From NCBI GenBank assembly GCA_900155495.1, contig FTLJ01000402.1, positions 1 to 64,000 on the forward strand: DNA of 64,000 bases, given 5' to 3'. The stretch comes from Porogramme epimiltina. Taxonomy: Eukaryota > Basidiomycota > Agaricomycetes > Polyporales > Polyporaceae. The notes under the pieces were generated by a model. It was not told the origin of the DNA and searched no databases. It worked only from the letters and a program-made list of their open reading frames with translations. This document shows, piece after piece, positions 22,254 to 33,041 of this stretch (position 1 is the first letter of the stretch; every line of letters starts with the position of its first letter). Position numbers and translations under genes: made by a program.

Positions 22254-24574
22254 ATATCCTTGACCTTCACACTTACGCATAGACGCGGAACCTCAAAACC
22301 TACACCACAACCCCGCTCAATGTCTCATCTGCTTCAACCCAGAAAGCGTCTACCACTATTACACTCATATTTACAAGCCGCGCCCAACGCCCGACCCAGA
22401 AACCCTCATCATGACTCGCTCGGGCCGTCGCTGCGCGGTCCTAATGGTCCGTGGGGCTGGGGCGTCCCGTCCACGAAGACGGGCACAGCGCAGGCGGCCA
22501 CGCGCTCGCCACGGGAAGCAGTCGCAGCGACGTCGGCCCAAGCCAGAGGGGCACCAGGAGCCTGCGCGCGGCGCGGCCCGCGTCTTAGGGTGTGCGCGGC
22601 AGAGGGCGCGGGGCGCGCGCGCAGTGGCTGGGAGAGCGGCGGGCTTGGCGCGGTCTGGGGGCGCAGCACCGCGGCGGCGGCGGGATGGGGTTTTTGTCTG
22701 AGACTGTTGAAGGAGTTATTTCGAGCATGGGCGGGAGAGGGAGGTCGTGCCGAGGGGCGGGCAGGCAGTGAGCCGCCGCCCTACCGCACGCGCGCATACA
22801 AGCTACGCCCAGCATTAGGTTGTGGAGCACCCGATCGCGCATCGCGCGGGCCGCCACGGCACAATCCACAACAACCCGCGAGGGCCGGGGCATCCAGGAC
22901 GGCGGGCACAGCGCGCGAGGCCTGGTGCTAGCTACAGGAAGCAGCCGCAGCGGCGTCGGGGGCTAGAGGGGCACGAACAGGCTTGCACGCGTAGCCCCTC
23001 GATTCGGCGCGCACGAACTGTCCTTCGATGTGCGTGGCGGACCACAGGGAGTCCGTGTGTGGTGTCTGAAGGAGGGGCTCTGGGGCTTGATGTGGCTTTA
23101 TAGTGCATCGTTGAAGGCCCGTTGGCGGGGCCCGCTGCCTGTGACCCAAGCCCCCGCCACAGCGCGCTAGCCTTTCCAGCGTCCTCCCGCGTATCCCGAC
23201 CGAAAGCACTGCACATGTGTGCGATCGCGCTGTCTTCGGGGAAGCGCACGTGAGCAAGTTTGCCTCGCGTGTATTGCTTGCGAGCAGAGCGCAGCATTGA
23301 AAGGGTGAACATGTGGCGCGCGATGCAAACGCCGCCGCGAGGCCACTCGGGAGGGTGACGGGGGCAGTCGGTAGCGGCGCGCGGCACTACCGCGGCGCTT
23401 CGGGACGCATGCAGCCAGCGCCGCCGGGCCTCCAAGCTCTGCCGCTCGGGGAGATGCGCATCAACAAGTGGAGAGGATGGTTTGGTTGATTGTCTTCAGC
23501 CCTATGACGCCCAGCTATAAGAACGCTGTTGGCCCTGCGCGGCGGGGAATAGGGCGGTGCGCGTGCTCATACGGTGCGGGCGCGGGGCTTGCGCTCGCAT
23601 GACCGTGTCGAGCGGTCGACAGAGGCGGCGCGTCGCGCACAGAGGCCAAATGTCCATACGGCAGCCAACATGGCACGCCGCGCTTGTCGCTTCAATGGCG
23701 GCGGCGCGCAGCCTATGTTACTCCGGACCCGGAGAAGCGATGATGGGCAGACCAGGGGCGGCGGTCGTAGGCTGAGTAAGGCCCAGGGGGCTAGTCATGG
23801 AAGCGGGAGCGGGAGCGTGGCTGTGGAGACTCGCCCAGCACGTCGATCAGCTAAGCAGAGGACGGGGAGTATGAGGGAGAATTGGTGTGCGCATTGAACG
23901 CCCTCGGGCAATTGGGACAGCGCGATGGTCGCGCCAGGGCTTCCCTATTCAAAATGGCCCCTCGTACGGGATCCTGAGGGACAGCTACTTGGAGGCAGAT
24001 AAACGGAGCCGAAGAGACCACGACGGGCGACGCTTCCTCATGTCGGGGGGCTGAGGGCCCGTCATGGGCGGTGACGGCGGTGCGGCGGCGTCGAGCACGA
24101 GAGCCACGTGGCAGACGTCCGGGGAACTGGTCGGGTCGAATGCGCGCAGAGGGATTTCACATGTCGCGGGGGAAGTGCCTTGACCTGAAAGCAAGGCTTG
24201 TTGAGAATGGACGAAGGATTAGAACAGGGGCTAACTTACGACGGGGAGATAGATAGGAAGACAACCTTCAGGGCGTTCATCCAGACACACAGACGGTTCT
24301 GTTGAGGTGACGGAGCACCCCAGGGAGCGCGTATAATGAGCGTCGGCGCAGGCTATAAGCATTATAGGCCATTGGGATTGCAGGAGCCCTTGAACTAAAC
24401 ATTAGAAACCGGGGTCCAAAGCATTCAACAGACACCTACATCGTCCCGGCAACCATGCTCCGTAGGTTTCCGCGCTTGGCCGTTCTCGATCTTCAATCCA
24501 ATGTGGAGGGCCCCAAACACCTCAACACAGCACAATCTAACGACACACGAGACGTCACCTCAACACCTCGCACA
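22254..24574. repeat. Type B cassette, distal GC-rich part, copy 1
   Basis: Matched by about 41291-43574 in unit 3. Around 22380-22650 it resembles the start of module M (CTCGCTCGGGCCGTCGCTGCG), so an M-like segment may have been duplicated within the cassette. Arg/Ala-rich ORFs on both strands (for example 22260-22931) are not frame-conserved. No gene is called. Confidence 0.5.
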
Positions 24575-26560
24575 AAGAGCGCCACCCGTAGCCCTACCGC
24601 ACCCGCCCCTCCTCGCTGAACCCCACGCTGCATCGAGATTCCACCATCGCGACCCGCACCGATCGCCGCTGCGCGATCCTTGACGATCCGCGGGGGCCGG
24701 GGCGACCAGGAAGACTGGCACAGCGCAGGCGGCGACGCGTCTGCAGCGGGACGGGGCGGCAGCGGCGTCGGTCCAGACCAGCAGGGAACCCGCGAGCGAG
24801 CGCGCGGCGCCGCCCGACGTGGCCCGCGCGCGCGGTCCTCGGGTGCGCGTGGCGCGCGCGCGGTGGCTGGGAGAGGGGCGCCGGGATGGGTTTGGCCGCG
24901 GGCTGGAGAGCGGGGTAGGAGGCGTGGGGGCAGCGGTGGAGAGGGCTTTTGCCTAGAGGACCGTTTGAGGACTTTCCAGGCCGGGCGGTAGAGGGACGGC
25001 GAAGGGCGGGCAGGGAGGAGGGGCGCGCTTGACGGGGTGCTGTTCGTCGCGCCTGTCGCGCGCAATGGGGTTTGCCTAGCAAAGGGTTTGCCATAGAGAA
25101 CTATTGTTGCGGGCGCGCACGGATGTGCAGCGATCAAACCAGCGAGTCCATGTTTCATAATCGGCGAGGCGTCTCGCGCGCGGCGGGGAGCCAGGCGACG
25201 GATGACATCGCGGACTTGCGCGATGGTCTTTCACTAGAAATGGCGGAAGAGTGAGGGGTGTATGCCTTGATTAAGGGGATTGGGATGGACTGTGAGGGTC
25301 GGAGGAGGGGCGAAACTGAGAGATCGAAGGATGCGGGGATTCAACTTGGCTCAATTTCGGAAGGGGTAGAACGGGAAGGGCACGTACCTACCAGTCGGGT
25401 GATAAGGGAAGCTCTTCATGGACCGCTGACTACGTGGACTAGGTCGGGGGGGATGTATTGTAAGGACGCGAATGTCCGCGTGTAGGCAACGGGCTGGACT
25501 CACCAGACTTACGACGGAACGGGCCTACAGCGGCGTGTTGAAGGGACATTGTGAAAGATTGCTGAGAATCTTGCGGACACGGGCCAGCTTGAGACGCGTT
25601 CCGTGAGTGGGCACTACATCGAAGTGGGGGGAGGTCTTGCGGAGGCAGGAACAGGCATCGGGCGCAGGAGTGGAGCGGGGGGCGGGCAGGGCTCCATTGG
25701 CTGGAGGGCGGCGACGGCGATTGAGCTACAAGGGGATTGGAGGAGGGACTGGCACGTACGTGGTTCCTCTGGCTACTATGGATGCACAGGGCACGATAGC
25801 GCGGCGGAGGGCGCACCACGGAGAAGAGCGCGGGCGGCGATTGGAGGCGGCCCTGACGCGGCAAGAGGTGTCATGCTGCGCGAGTATCAGAGCCGGAGAG
25901 GGGCTTTGACGGCTTGAGGGCACCCCGCTGAGGGGAAGCGTACGACCCTTGGAAATGGAGGGTGTGTCAGGAAGGGAGCCAGAAGCACGGCGGGAACCGA
26001 CTGACGATACGCAGGCACTGGTTGGGGGCATAGAGGGCAGCCGGTCCACCCGGAGGCTGCGGTTTCTGCAGGGAGTGTCGAGGCGCGAGGAGGGGGCCGG
26101 GTGGGGCCAGCCAGTGAGCGTGGGGGAGGCGAGGAAGGAAGCAGGCTCCAGTGACCGCCGAGGGGGACGCAATCGATGTCGAGGGGAGTCTGAGTCGACT
26201 TGGGCACGCCCACCAACACAGCGAGCGGCGGTCGTTGGGCCGCGGCAGGCCGGCCCGGCAGAGTGAGATCTCGATCGAGCCTCGCGTGGCCATTTTGCCG
26301 CGCCCCCGCCCATTGCTCGCGGCGACTCCGAGCGCGCGGCTCTGCCTTGCACGGTTTCTTCGCTCTCCTCCGCTCGCCATGTATACCAGTCGTTCATCAA
26401 TATGCGACGGCCCTTCTGTCCACTCTTCAGCGCTGTCTCAGACCCGAACTTCCACGTTCGGCGCTTCGCCGTATTCCTTACAGCACAATCGTCTGGACAT
26501 CACCAACGCTCAGACACAAATCCTCCATAACGGAGAACGCAGTCTCTGGTGTGCCCCTCG
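24575..26560. repeat. GC-rich module M, copy 2
   Basis: Second copy of the module described at 8170-10215, here on a type B background, with the CCAAT box (CCATTGGCTG on the plus strand) near 25697. Its long minus-strand ORFs (for example 25726-26400) are shifted relative to copies 1 and 4. Confidence 0.6.
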
Positions 26561-27339
26561 TTTCCAGTATGTGCAGGATATACTCACTAAACGCCATCCA
26601 CTAAGACCCGCGCCCCACATTGTGCGTCTCTGTGCGATGTATCACACTCGATCTCGGCATTCCAACGGTGCACTGCCAGTTGCACCCTTCAACGATGCAT
26701 ATCCTCGCAGTCGGAGTTTCGCGTCATGCATGCGGATAGCGAGGGCTCGGGTACGTGGTGCGTACTCCTTGTACTGCATAGACGGGCATCCCTGATGGAA
26801 CCCATTCGACGGCCGTGCAGCGTTGCCGTTGTCTTCCAGCCTCTTTCATGTGGGTTCCCTGCTACTTTCAGCGCGGCTCGCCTCCCCGGAATCTGTTCAC
26901 CTCTCGAAGACCCGATGAATACCGCCGTAGAAGGAGCATTTCAGTATCAGCCGACCTCTGATGGCAACGTATGGGGCCGGGATGGCTGCCGGCGGAGGTG
27001 CACGAGTTTCATGGGATGGAAGCACTAGTAAGTTTACACATCTCTACACGTATCGGCATACGTTCGTGGCCATAGCATTACCAGGGTAGGATTATATAAC
27101 TGTCAAGACTCTCGGCCCCACGAAGTCCGCCTCTCTCAACGCCTGTTTTTCCTCCGCTTTCCGCCTAACCTGATATCAAACATCCACTCCCCAAAGGTTT
27201 CATGCCCTGCTAGATGCTTTGGGAAAATGCTGGTCGTCGCCGTTTCCTGCCCGACGCTGGCCAACGACGCAATTGAACACGTTCTTCGAGCCCTCCCAAA
27301 TGTGTGTATACGAGATTGTCTTCTATTATGCAGTGCTAA
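26561..27339. other. Linker between M and Z, unit 2
   Basis: Similar to about 45520-46100 and, more weakly, to 10216-11250. The minus strand near 26880-26930 holds the diverged counterpart (GEQIPGRRAALK) of the exon remnant at about 10793-10910. No intact gene was seen. Confidence 0.4.
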
Positions 27340-27690
27340 CACAAAGCACGCAGCGAATCTCTCGCTGCAATCGGACGTGCCCGTCACGCTCTCGAAGCTC
27401 CCAAGCAGCTCGCAATTGGCCACACGTCGCTCGTCTCCTTGGACAGATCGGGGATGTTCATCCCAGATATAAGAAGGTCATCTCGTGAGTAGCCATATGC
27501 ATAACCGGTTGTGATCCGTGTTGTATAGATGGGGTGCTAATTCGTTGGTGTTTAGCTCTTTTGCAGCTGTAAGGGGTGGATCGTCAAAGGGCACGGCCTA
27601 TGAGATTGTCGGACTCCGTGAACGCAAGTCAGAGTGTGTATACTGCGTCTAGAACTATGAATAGATTTGGTTCAATATGTAAGGCGCGCA
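27340..27690 (+). pseudogene. Gene remnant Z, copy 2
   Basis: Exon 1 ends at 27484 (frame partly disrupted by an extra ACAGATCGGGG relative to copy 3). An intron spans 27485-27555 (GTGAGT...TTTAG). Exon 2 reads FAAVRGGSSKGTAYEIVGLR. The splice sites are intact, unlike copy 1, but exon 1 is frameshifted. The function is unknown. Confidence 0.4.
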
Positions 27691-28985
27691 TACTACGGAT
27701 CGCTGTACGTCCACAGACGTCTGCGGCAACAACCTCAACACCCAATTCTCTCCAGGGTTGCACCACACATGCCCCACCGGCCTTCCTCCGCGCGCCTGTT
27801 ATCCTCAAACTTGTCAGTAACACCGTCTCCCGAGGGTGCACCGTACACATAGTGCCTACAAGCTCTCCCGCTCGCTGCGCGCACCTCGCGGCTGCCATCC
27901 GTCGCTAGGGCTCACCGACAAGGGCCCGGTCAGGAGTGTGACGCAAACGCAGAGGGGGAGGTCGGACGACCGTCGTGGAGAGCCAGGCGAGAGACGGCGG
28001 CACGAGGGAGGCATCTTCGCGCGCGTCGCTGTCCGATTCAGCTGTGGCGAAGCGTCGTTGGAAGCGCGCGAGGGGCATCGCGAGGACTGTGGTCGGTGGT
28101 ACGAGAGGCGGACATCGGTCCCAGCCGGGCGCGCTTCTGCGCGCATTGTTCGAGTTGCGGCCTGGACGGCCGCTGGAGATGGAACGGGGGATGGAACGGT
28201 AGGGGTCCGGATAGAGGTGGATGTGGACGGCCTCGCGAGAGGGTGGGCGCGCACGCGAGTTGGTCGCGCGATGAGCCAGCGTGGTTGAATGCATGGCCCT
28301 CAGCGGGCGCGGGGAGTGTGATGGGGCGCACCGGGCTTGGCGTTTTCTTCTTTTACGCCCTCCCACGACGCGCGGATATCTGAAAGCAACGGACCTTCAA
28401 ATTGGGAAGCGAGTGTCCAGCGACGCCGCCCGCGGGCGCGGAGAGGTGAGCCCGGCGCGCTTAGACGCCGTGTCGCGCGCGCGCCCGAGCGCGACCCCGC
28501 CGACTGCATCCGCAACCTCTGCTAAGTAGCAAAGTGACGACCGCGGGATCGTGAATAGCCAGGAAACTGGTTAGTGTGGTAGCGCATGGGGTGCGACCGC
28601 CCTGCACGAGCGCGCGCGCGAAGGTGTACTGGTCGCGCGCAGCCCATGCTCGCGGGCAGGTGTCGCTCAGAGAGCCCGGCCATGGCGTTACGCGCGGACT
28701 CCGGTGTGGCGCGCGCAGCCCTAACGTTGACCCTCGTGCGTGGGTATGCGCGATCGGTCCAACTGAGAGGGCGCGGCGGGCGGACGCGCTCTGAGGCGGG
28801 GTGAGCAGCGTGCCGTTCGTAGCCGCTGCCCTGCACGACCGCCGCGATCCGAGCGCGCGTCGGTAGGCAGGGTGAGGCGCGAAACGTGCACCACCTCCAG
28901 TGATCGGGCGGGCGGCCTGTCCGTGCGGTGCGCAAATTGGAAAGGGACAATGGGGGTGCGCATATATGCACTTTGAGAGATGGTG
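27640..28985. repeat. GC-rich module C, copy 2 (left part)
   Basis: Colinear with 11560-12930, 46380-47710 and 58313-59650 up to GCACTTTGAGAGATGGTGTGG, where the module is interrupted by foreign sequence. It resumes at about 30425. Confidence 0.6.
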
Positions 28986-30424
28986 TGGCGAGCGCACGAG
29001 AGTTTTCACCACCTTTGTTCTTGTTCATAGCGGTACCCTTCGCGTCCTCACCCCCGTCCTCCTCAGCTTCCATGTTGAACTGCATATCATCATCGCCGGC
29101 TGCCTGGGTTGTAGGTTTCTCCTCTCCCTCAGGTTCACTGCTTCGACCCCGTTCGTCGCTCCAGACTCGCCGTCAGCATTCTCCTTGGAGACGGTGTCTG
29201 CTACAGGCTCACTCAAGTCTGGATCAGCCCGACTCAAGGTCCATGGTGAACATGTCCATCCTCCCCCGCCACCCCGTCTTCCGCACACGCGTGCGCATCG
29301 CCTAGAACTCAGGAGCCGGATCGTACTTCTCCGCGAACCATGGAGACTTCCGGTGATGCTCGAACATGCGTTGATGCTACCAACAGACCCCATCACGTTG
29401 AATATCGAGATAAATAGGGATGGTAACGGGGCACGCACCTGCTGGGCCACGAACTCCTTTTTGTACTTCTCCCAACAACTTCGAATCCCATTACGCGGCA
29501 TCCTGCTCGGCGGCATCGTCCGTGGTGTCCTCTTCCATTGCCTGCTGGGGATAGTAGTACCGGAGCCATTCCGCATACTGCTTCAGTGTGGTGGGGTAGT
29601 TACTAGTCGAACGTATGAGGGTCCGGCGGGTCTCGACTCTCGACGAGAAATATAAGGAGGTGGATAGGCCCCACGCTCGTATCCGTAGCCGCGTCAATGC
29701 ACTTCTTGACAACCATGTCAGAATCTTGAACATATAGATAAAGCTCGGACAGCTCACCGTAGTATCAAATCGAGGCCTGGGCCCATACCTGTCGCGCTTC
29801 ACGCCTATACAGGAAAGTAGAGAGAGGAAGCCTCACAGTCGTCAATCTTGACAGAGCTGTCAATGACGACGGCAATGCGAATGCTGATGCGTGTTGCCCA
29901 GGAGGGTCCAACGAGTGTCGGGTGCGGTGGGTATGCGGGAGGTGACGAGGTATCCAGGTATCGACAGCGGGTGGTCGGTAACGATAGAAAGGGATGATGG
30001 TGCTTCACTAGCTGCCCGCAAGCACATCGCACCTAGTTGCGCACGCCGCCGAAGAGGGAGAGGAGTAAGTGAAGGTCGACAAGTAGCTCCACATGCGAGC
30101 TGTAGGTAAATGTTAACAGGGTAATGTTGATCGAAAAGCGCTGAAGGGCTGGCCTATACGCTTGCGCGCCAGGCGTTGGAACCGCCCGACCGCCCAAGTA
30201 TTGACCTGTTGTCCTCAGTACAGTTTAAGTAGGTAGTGACTCCCTAGAAGAGCGATCCTAGTGAGCCAAGCGGGGGAGGCTGGCATACAGATGACTTCAA
30301 TTACTATGAGCGGCGGCGAGGTGGACACGTGACTAGGGCGACCCCTAGGGGCGGGCGCCTGATGCGTGAGCGCTTGACCTGCGCGCGCGCGCGATCAATT
30401 CATCCACGGCCAATCCGCGCACTA
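28986..30424. mobile_element. Inserted 1.4-kb segment carrying a captured gene piece
   Basis: Module C is continuous at this point in units 1, 3 and 4 but interrupted here. The left junction is after GCGAGCGCACGAG and the right junction is before TGGTGGCGCGCGGATGCTTG. About 20-25 bp of the module are missing. No terminal inverted repeat, target duplication or transposase was found. The left part is an Ars2-like pseudogene; 29800-30424 holds nothing recognised. The mechanism (transposon capture, ectopic repair) is open. Confidence 0.5.
28995..29605 (-). pseudogene. Ars2/SERRATE-like gene fragment, broken
   Basis: Minus-strand pieces read YPTTLKQYAEWLRYYYPQQA, then IRSCWEKYKKEFVAQQ, a 62-nt intron 29377-29438 (GTGCGT...GGTAG), and HQRMFEHHRKSPWFAEKYDP. 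A TAG interrupts at 29302-29304. Further on are RMDMFTMDLESG, a frameshift, DPDLSEPVADTVSKENADGE, another shift and MQFNMEAEEDGGEDA. The order and the WFAEKY motif fit the N-terminal region of Ars2/SERRATE proteins (nuclear cap-binding partners in RNA processing and silencing). The identification is from family memory, not a search. One stop and at least two or three frameshifts, plus truncation at the junction with module C near 29000, make it non-functional. Confidence 0.6.
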
Positions 30425-30741
30425 TAGTGGTGGCGCGCGGATGCTTGGCAGGACGGCAAGGAGAGGGAAGGGGGACGGACAGAGCGACCGCCATACAGCG
30501 ACCGTCCGAAGGCCCGGGGCTGCTCCTCGAGCAGCTGTTGGTGAATGCTCAGCGCTCAGCACTCAGCACTCAGCAAGGGGCGGAGCGCGTGGAGTAGACA
30601 GCAAGCATTCAGAGGCCTAGGGTGTCCGACTATGAGGGAGCCGATGAGAGCACTCTTGTGGAGCCCGATGGATCCGCCCGTCGCACGCGCACGCGATGGG
30701 TGGCTTATGAACGAGTCCCTGCACATAGCTAGCCGTGCACG
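30425..30741. repeat. GC-rich module C, copy 2 (right part)
   Basis: Resumes the module with GCGGATGCTTGGCAGGACGG and runs to AGCTAGCCGTGC. It includes a small tandem run of CTCAGCA-type units (CAGCGCTCAGCACTCAGCAC) near 30547-30575, longer than in the sister copies. Confidence 0.6.
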
Positions 30742-31306
30742 GCATCAGTAAAGTCGCGCACAGCTTACTGACTTAAACGCCTTACGGACGCCGTTAAGTT
30801 GGTAAGGCGGATAAGGCAAGTAAGTCGTAAGACGTTAGACTCATGAGTATTAAAGATACTTTGCGTATGTGCGGAGGAGAAGGCGATGCATTGTATGTTC
30901 TGGTGACCGGCTCTCATGTTTTTTCGTCCTGTTTTCTATGGTGCAGCTCGTGCTCGAATAGTACTAGTATGTTTTACATACGGGCAGTGTGGCATCATCT
31001 CTCGGAGATTGGAGATGGTGTAAGTTGTAATAGAATAAAACTCGATATGACATACAGATACACAAGGACGAGACAGGCCAGCAGAAGCTTCAAACGCCTG
31101 TAAATGCCTGCAGCAGAGTAGGCCGTACCAAGGCCACCGTGGACTTAACAGAAAAAACGATACGGTCGAAGCGCCCACAGGATGGCGTGCTGGTTGGGCG
31201 CTCGCCTGACCACGTCACTGCTCCGACTCCCACTATCTCCCAGATTTTGCTCTGTCCCATTCTCTTCCGCTGCGCTCCCTGGTTCTCCTTCGTTCCCTCC
31301 ACAGCA

Positions 31307-31572
31307 ATGTCTCGCAAGTGGCAGCGTGCTGTTCCTCACAAAACGTCTCACATTGCCAACCACACTTTCCTGGACGCGTACCTCTACTACTTCTGTGTGC
31401 AGGTGAGGAACCTGTGCAATGTCAATGCCCATCTTCATCCCCGCCCAGGTCTAAATCTACCCGGACAGTGACGCGCACGAGCGCACCCGCAGGGCGCCGG
31501 CGAGTGCAGGGGACGTCACGATGCTCGTGGAACCGAGCTTTGACGAGAATAATAACTATCTCGAGGCTACTG
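31307..31572 (+). CDS. Possible small gene or captured exon inside the element
   Basis: After a pyrimidine-rich tract, ATG 31307 opens MSRKWQRAVPHKTSHIANHT and FLDAYLYYFCVQ, followed by a GTGAGG donor at 31403. Downstream another frame reads DAHERTRRAPASAGDVTMLV and EPSFDENNNYLEATV, then stop near 31572. No acceptor joins the two in phase: the CAG acceptor near 31449 leads to GTC TAA. So this may be a captured, broken gene or a chance pair of frames. The family is unknown. Confidence 0.25.
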
Positions 31573-32514
31573 TGTGACACTGGGGTAAGTGATTCTGTTT
31601 GGTCCAGGTTTTCTTGGGGATGGGGTCTTCGGGAAGGGCTTGAGGACTGCAGCGACGTGAGCGGGGCACTTGGGTTGTTTATGGGAGTGCGACGAGGCGG
31701 TGTGGAAGCAAGTGTTGAGGGTATGTCAACCGTTGCTTGACAGGTCGTTGCTCTCTCGGTGTTCTGGGTTGCACCGGTCCACCCGCTCATGTGTGTGTAT
31801 ACACAGCTGCCTGGGTCCCGCGTGCGACGACAATGCGGGGTGCCTCCTCCCGGACCGAATCAAGCAGAGCACGATCTCGTGCAAGGTGCGCCAGCCCTCC
31901 CGCCCATCTAGTGCCCGCGCTCTCGCTCATAGTGCAATGGGTGTAGGAGGCTGCGGTGCTCTTATAAAGTCCTGTACGCTGTGGGAAGATGAATACCCCC
32001 AATTGCTACAGAGGCTCGCGTGAACGGCGACGACAGACTACGCCCCGCTGGAGGGGAAGGTGGGGTGAGTGTCCGGTGCGTCTCTCTTTCTAAGCGTGCT
32101 CGCCGACGCGTTTCTGTATCCCCGTTCATTCTCGTACTTGCGAATACCTCTCCGGGTGGGTCATGCGTGTAAGCGGGGCACGCCCGTTGTAGTGTGTGAA
32201 TCGCATTTGTGGGGGCAGGAAAGGCGGCGGTGGGGGTGTGGAGAGGCAGACACAGGGCCAAGCAAAAGCCGGACGACGTTTTATTGTAGTTCGATGTATT
32301 AGCACACTATGAATGTCATGGATTTCTATCACACCGCCCGAGCCGGTCTTAGCAACTTAACAGTCGTCTTAACAAACTTACGGGGCTCGTCTTAACGACA
32401 AATGTTGTGCATCTTAAGGATTTCAGCTTAACTCGTCTTAGACCGTCTTAATGCCGTCTTAAGGCACTTAAGGCACTTAAAGGCCCTTTTAAGACGCGTT
32501 AAGACATTTCCGAG
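31573..32514. other. Interior of the transposon-like element, no gene seen
   Basis: Contains short, non-conserved ORFs only. From about 32340 to 32514 it becomes the AT-richer subterminal zone dominated by CTTAA-containing motifs. Confidence 0.4.
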
Positions 32515-32525
32515 TTTACTGATGC

Positions 32526-33041
32526 GGTTGTCCAGCTGCGGGGGCCAGACCAGGCTCGGGATGACAGGTGGGCATTCTTGGGGGAGCGTCTTGGCTGGGG
32601 ACAATGGGAGAGCGCCACGGAGCGAGACAGAAGCCGCCATGCGGGCCGACGGAGGCGAACACGGTCGATGTCAGCGCAGCCTGGCCACGCGCGAGCAGAC
32701 TGCTGCAGTGGCTGGAGACGGTGGACACGGCACCGGCGGGCGAGTTGGCCGAGAAGAGCGTGCATGGCACCGAGCGACTGTGGGGCAAGCGAGGATGGAT
32801 CCGGAAGCACATATGACAGGCCCAATGGGAGCGCAACGCCCGGAGAGACTGCTCGTCGGCGTCTACAAATAACCCGGAGGCCTAGGCCCCGCCAGCGCTT
32901 GTCGAGTGGCCATGAGCCTGACAGGCTTGTCGCTGAACGGCTCCGAGTGACATGGCCGCTACAAATGCAGAACAGAAGCGATGGGGATTGGCTGACAGTA
33001 CGGAATAGAGGTAATACAACGACAGCATGGGGAGGAGTACA
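32526..33041. repeat. 3'-flank module D of NLR3
   Basis: Third copy of the D segment, starting at TGTCCAGCTGCGGGGGCC just after the transposon-like element and ending at the NLR3 stop codon. No protein is supported. Confidence 0.7.

Larger units (their letters stand above)
30742..32525. mobile_element. 1.78-kb non-autonomous DNA-transposon-like element with TIRs
   Basis: The ends are perfect inverted repeats: GCATCAGTAAA at 30742-30752 and TTTACTGATGC at 32515-32525. Subterminal regions are packed with ACTTAA/CTTAAG/GTCTTAA motifs, in opposite orientation at the two ends. Units 1, 3 and 4 have the site without the element (AGCCGTG..CGATCGCCCAGCTGCGG near 13490, 48025 and 59955). No transposase frame is present, so it would be mobilised in trans. 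No clear target-site duplication was found, and the right flank differs at a few bases from the empty sites, so the superfamily cannot be assigned. Confidence 0.65.

Noticed and set aside
28986..30424. Helitron-type capture of the Ars2-like piece
   Set aside because: No 5' TC, 3' CTRR or terminal hairpin was found at the junctions.
30742..32525. Classifying the element as hAT, Mutator or Helitron
   Set aside because: No transposase, no clear target-site duplication and no hallmark termini beyond the 11-bp TIR; assignment would be a guess.
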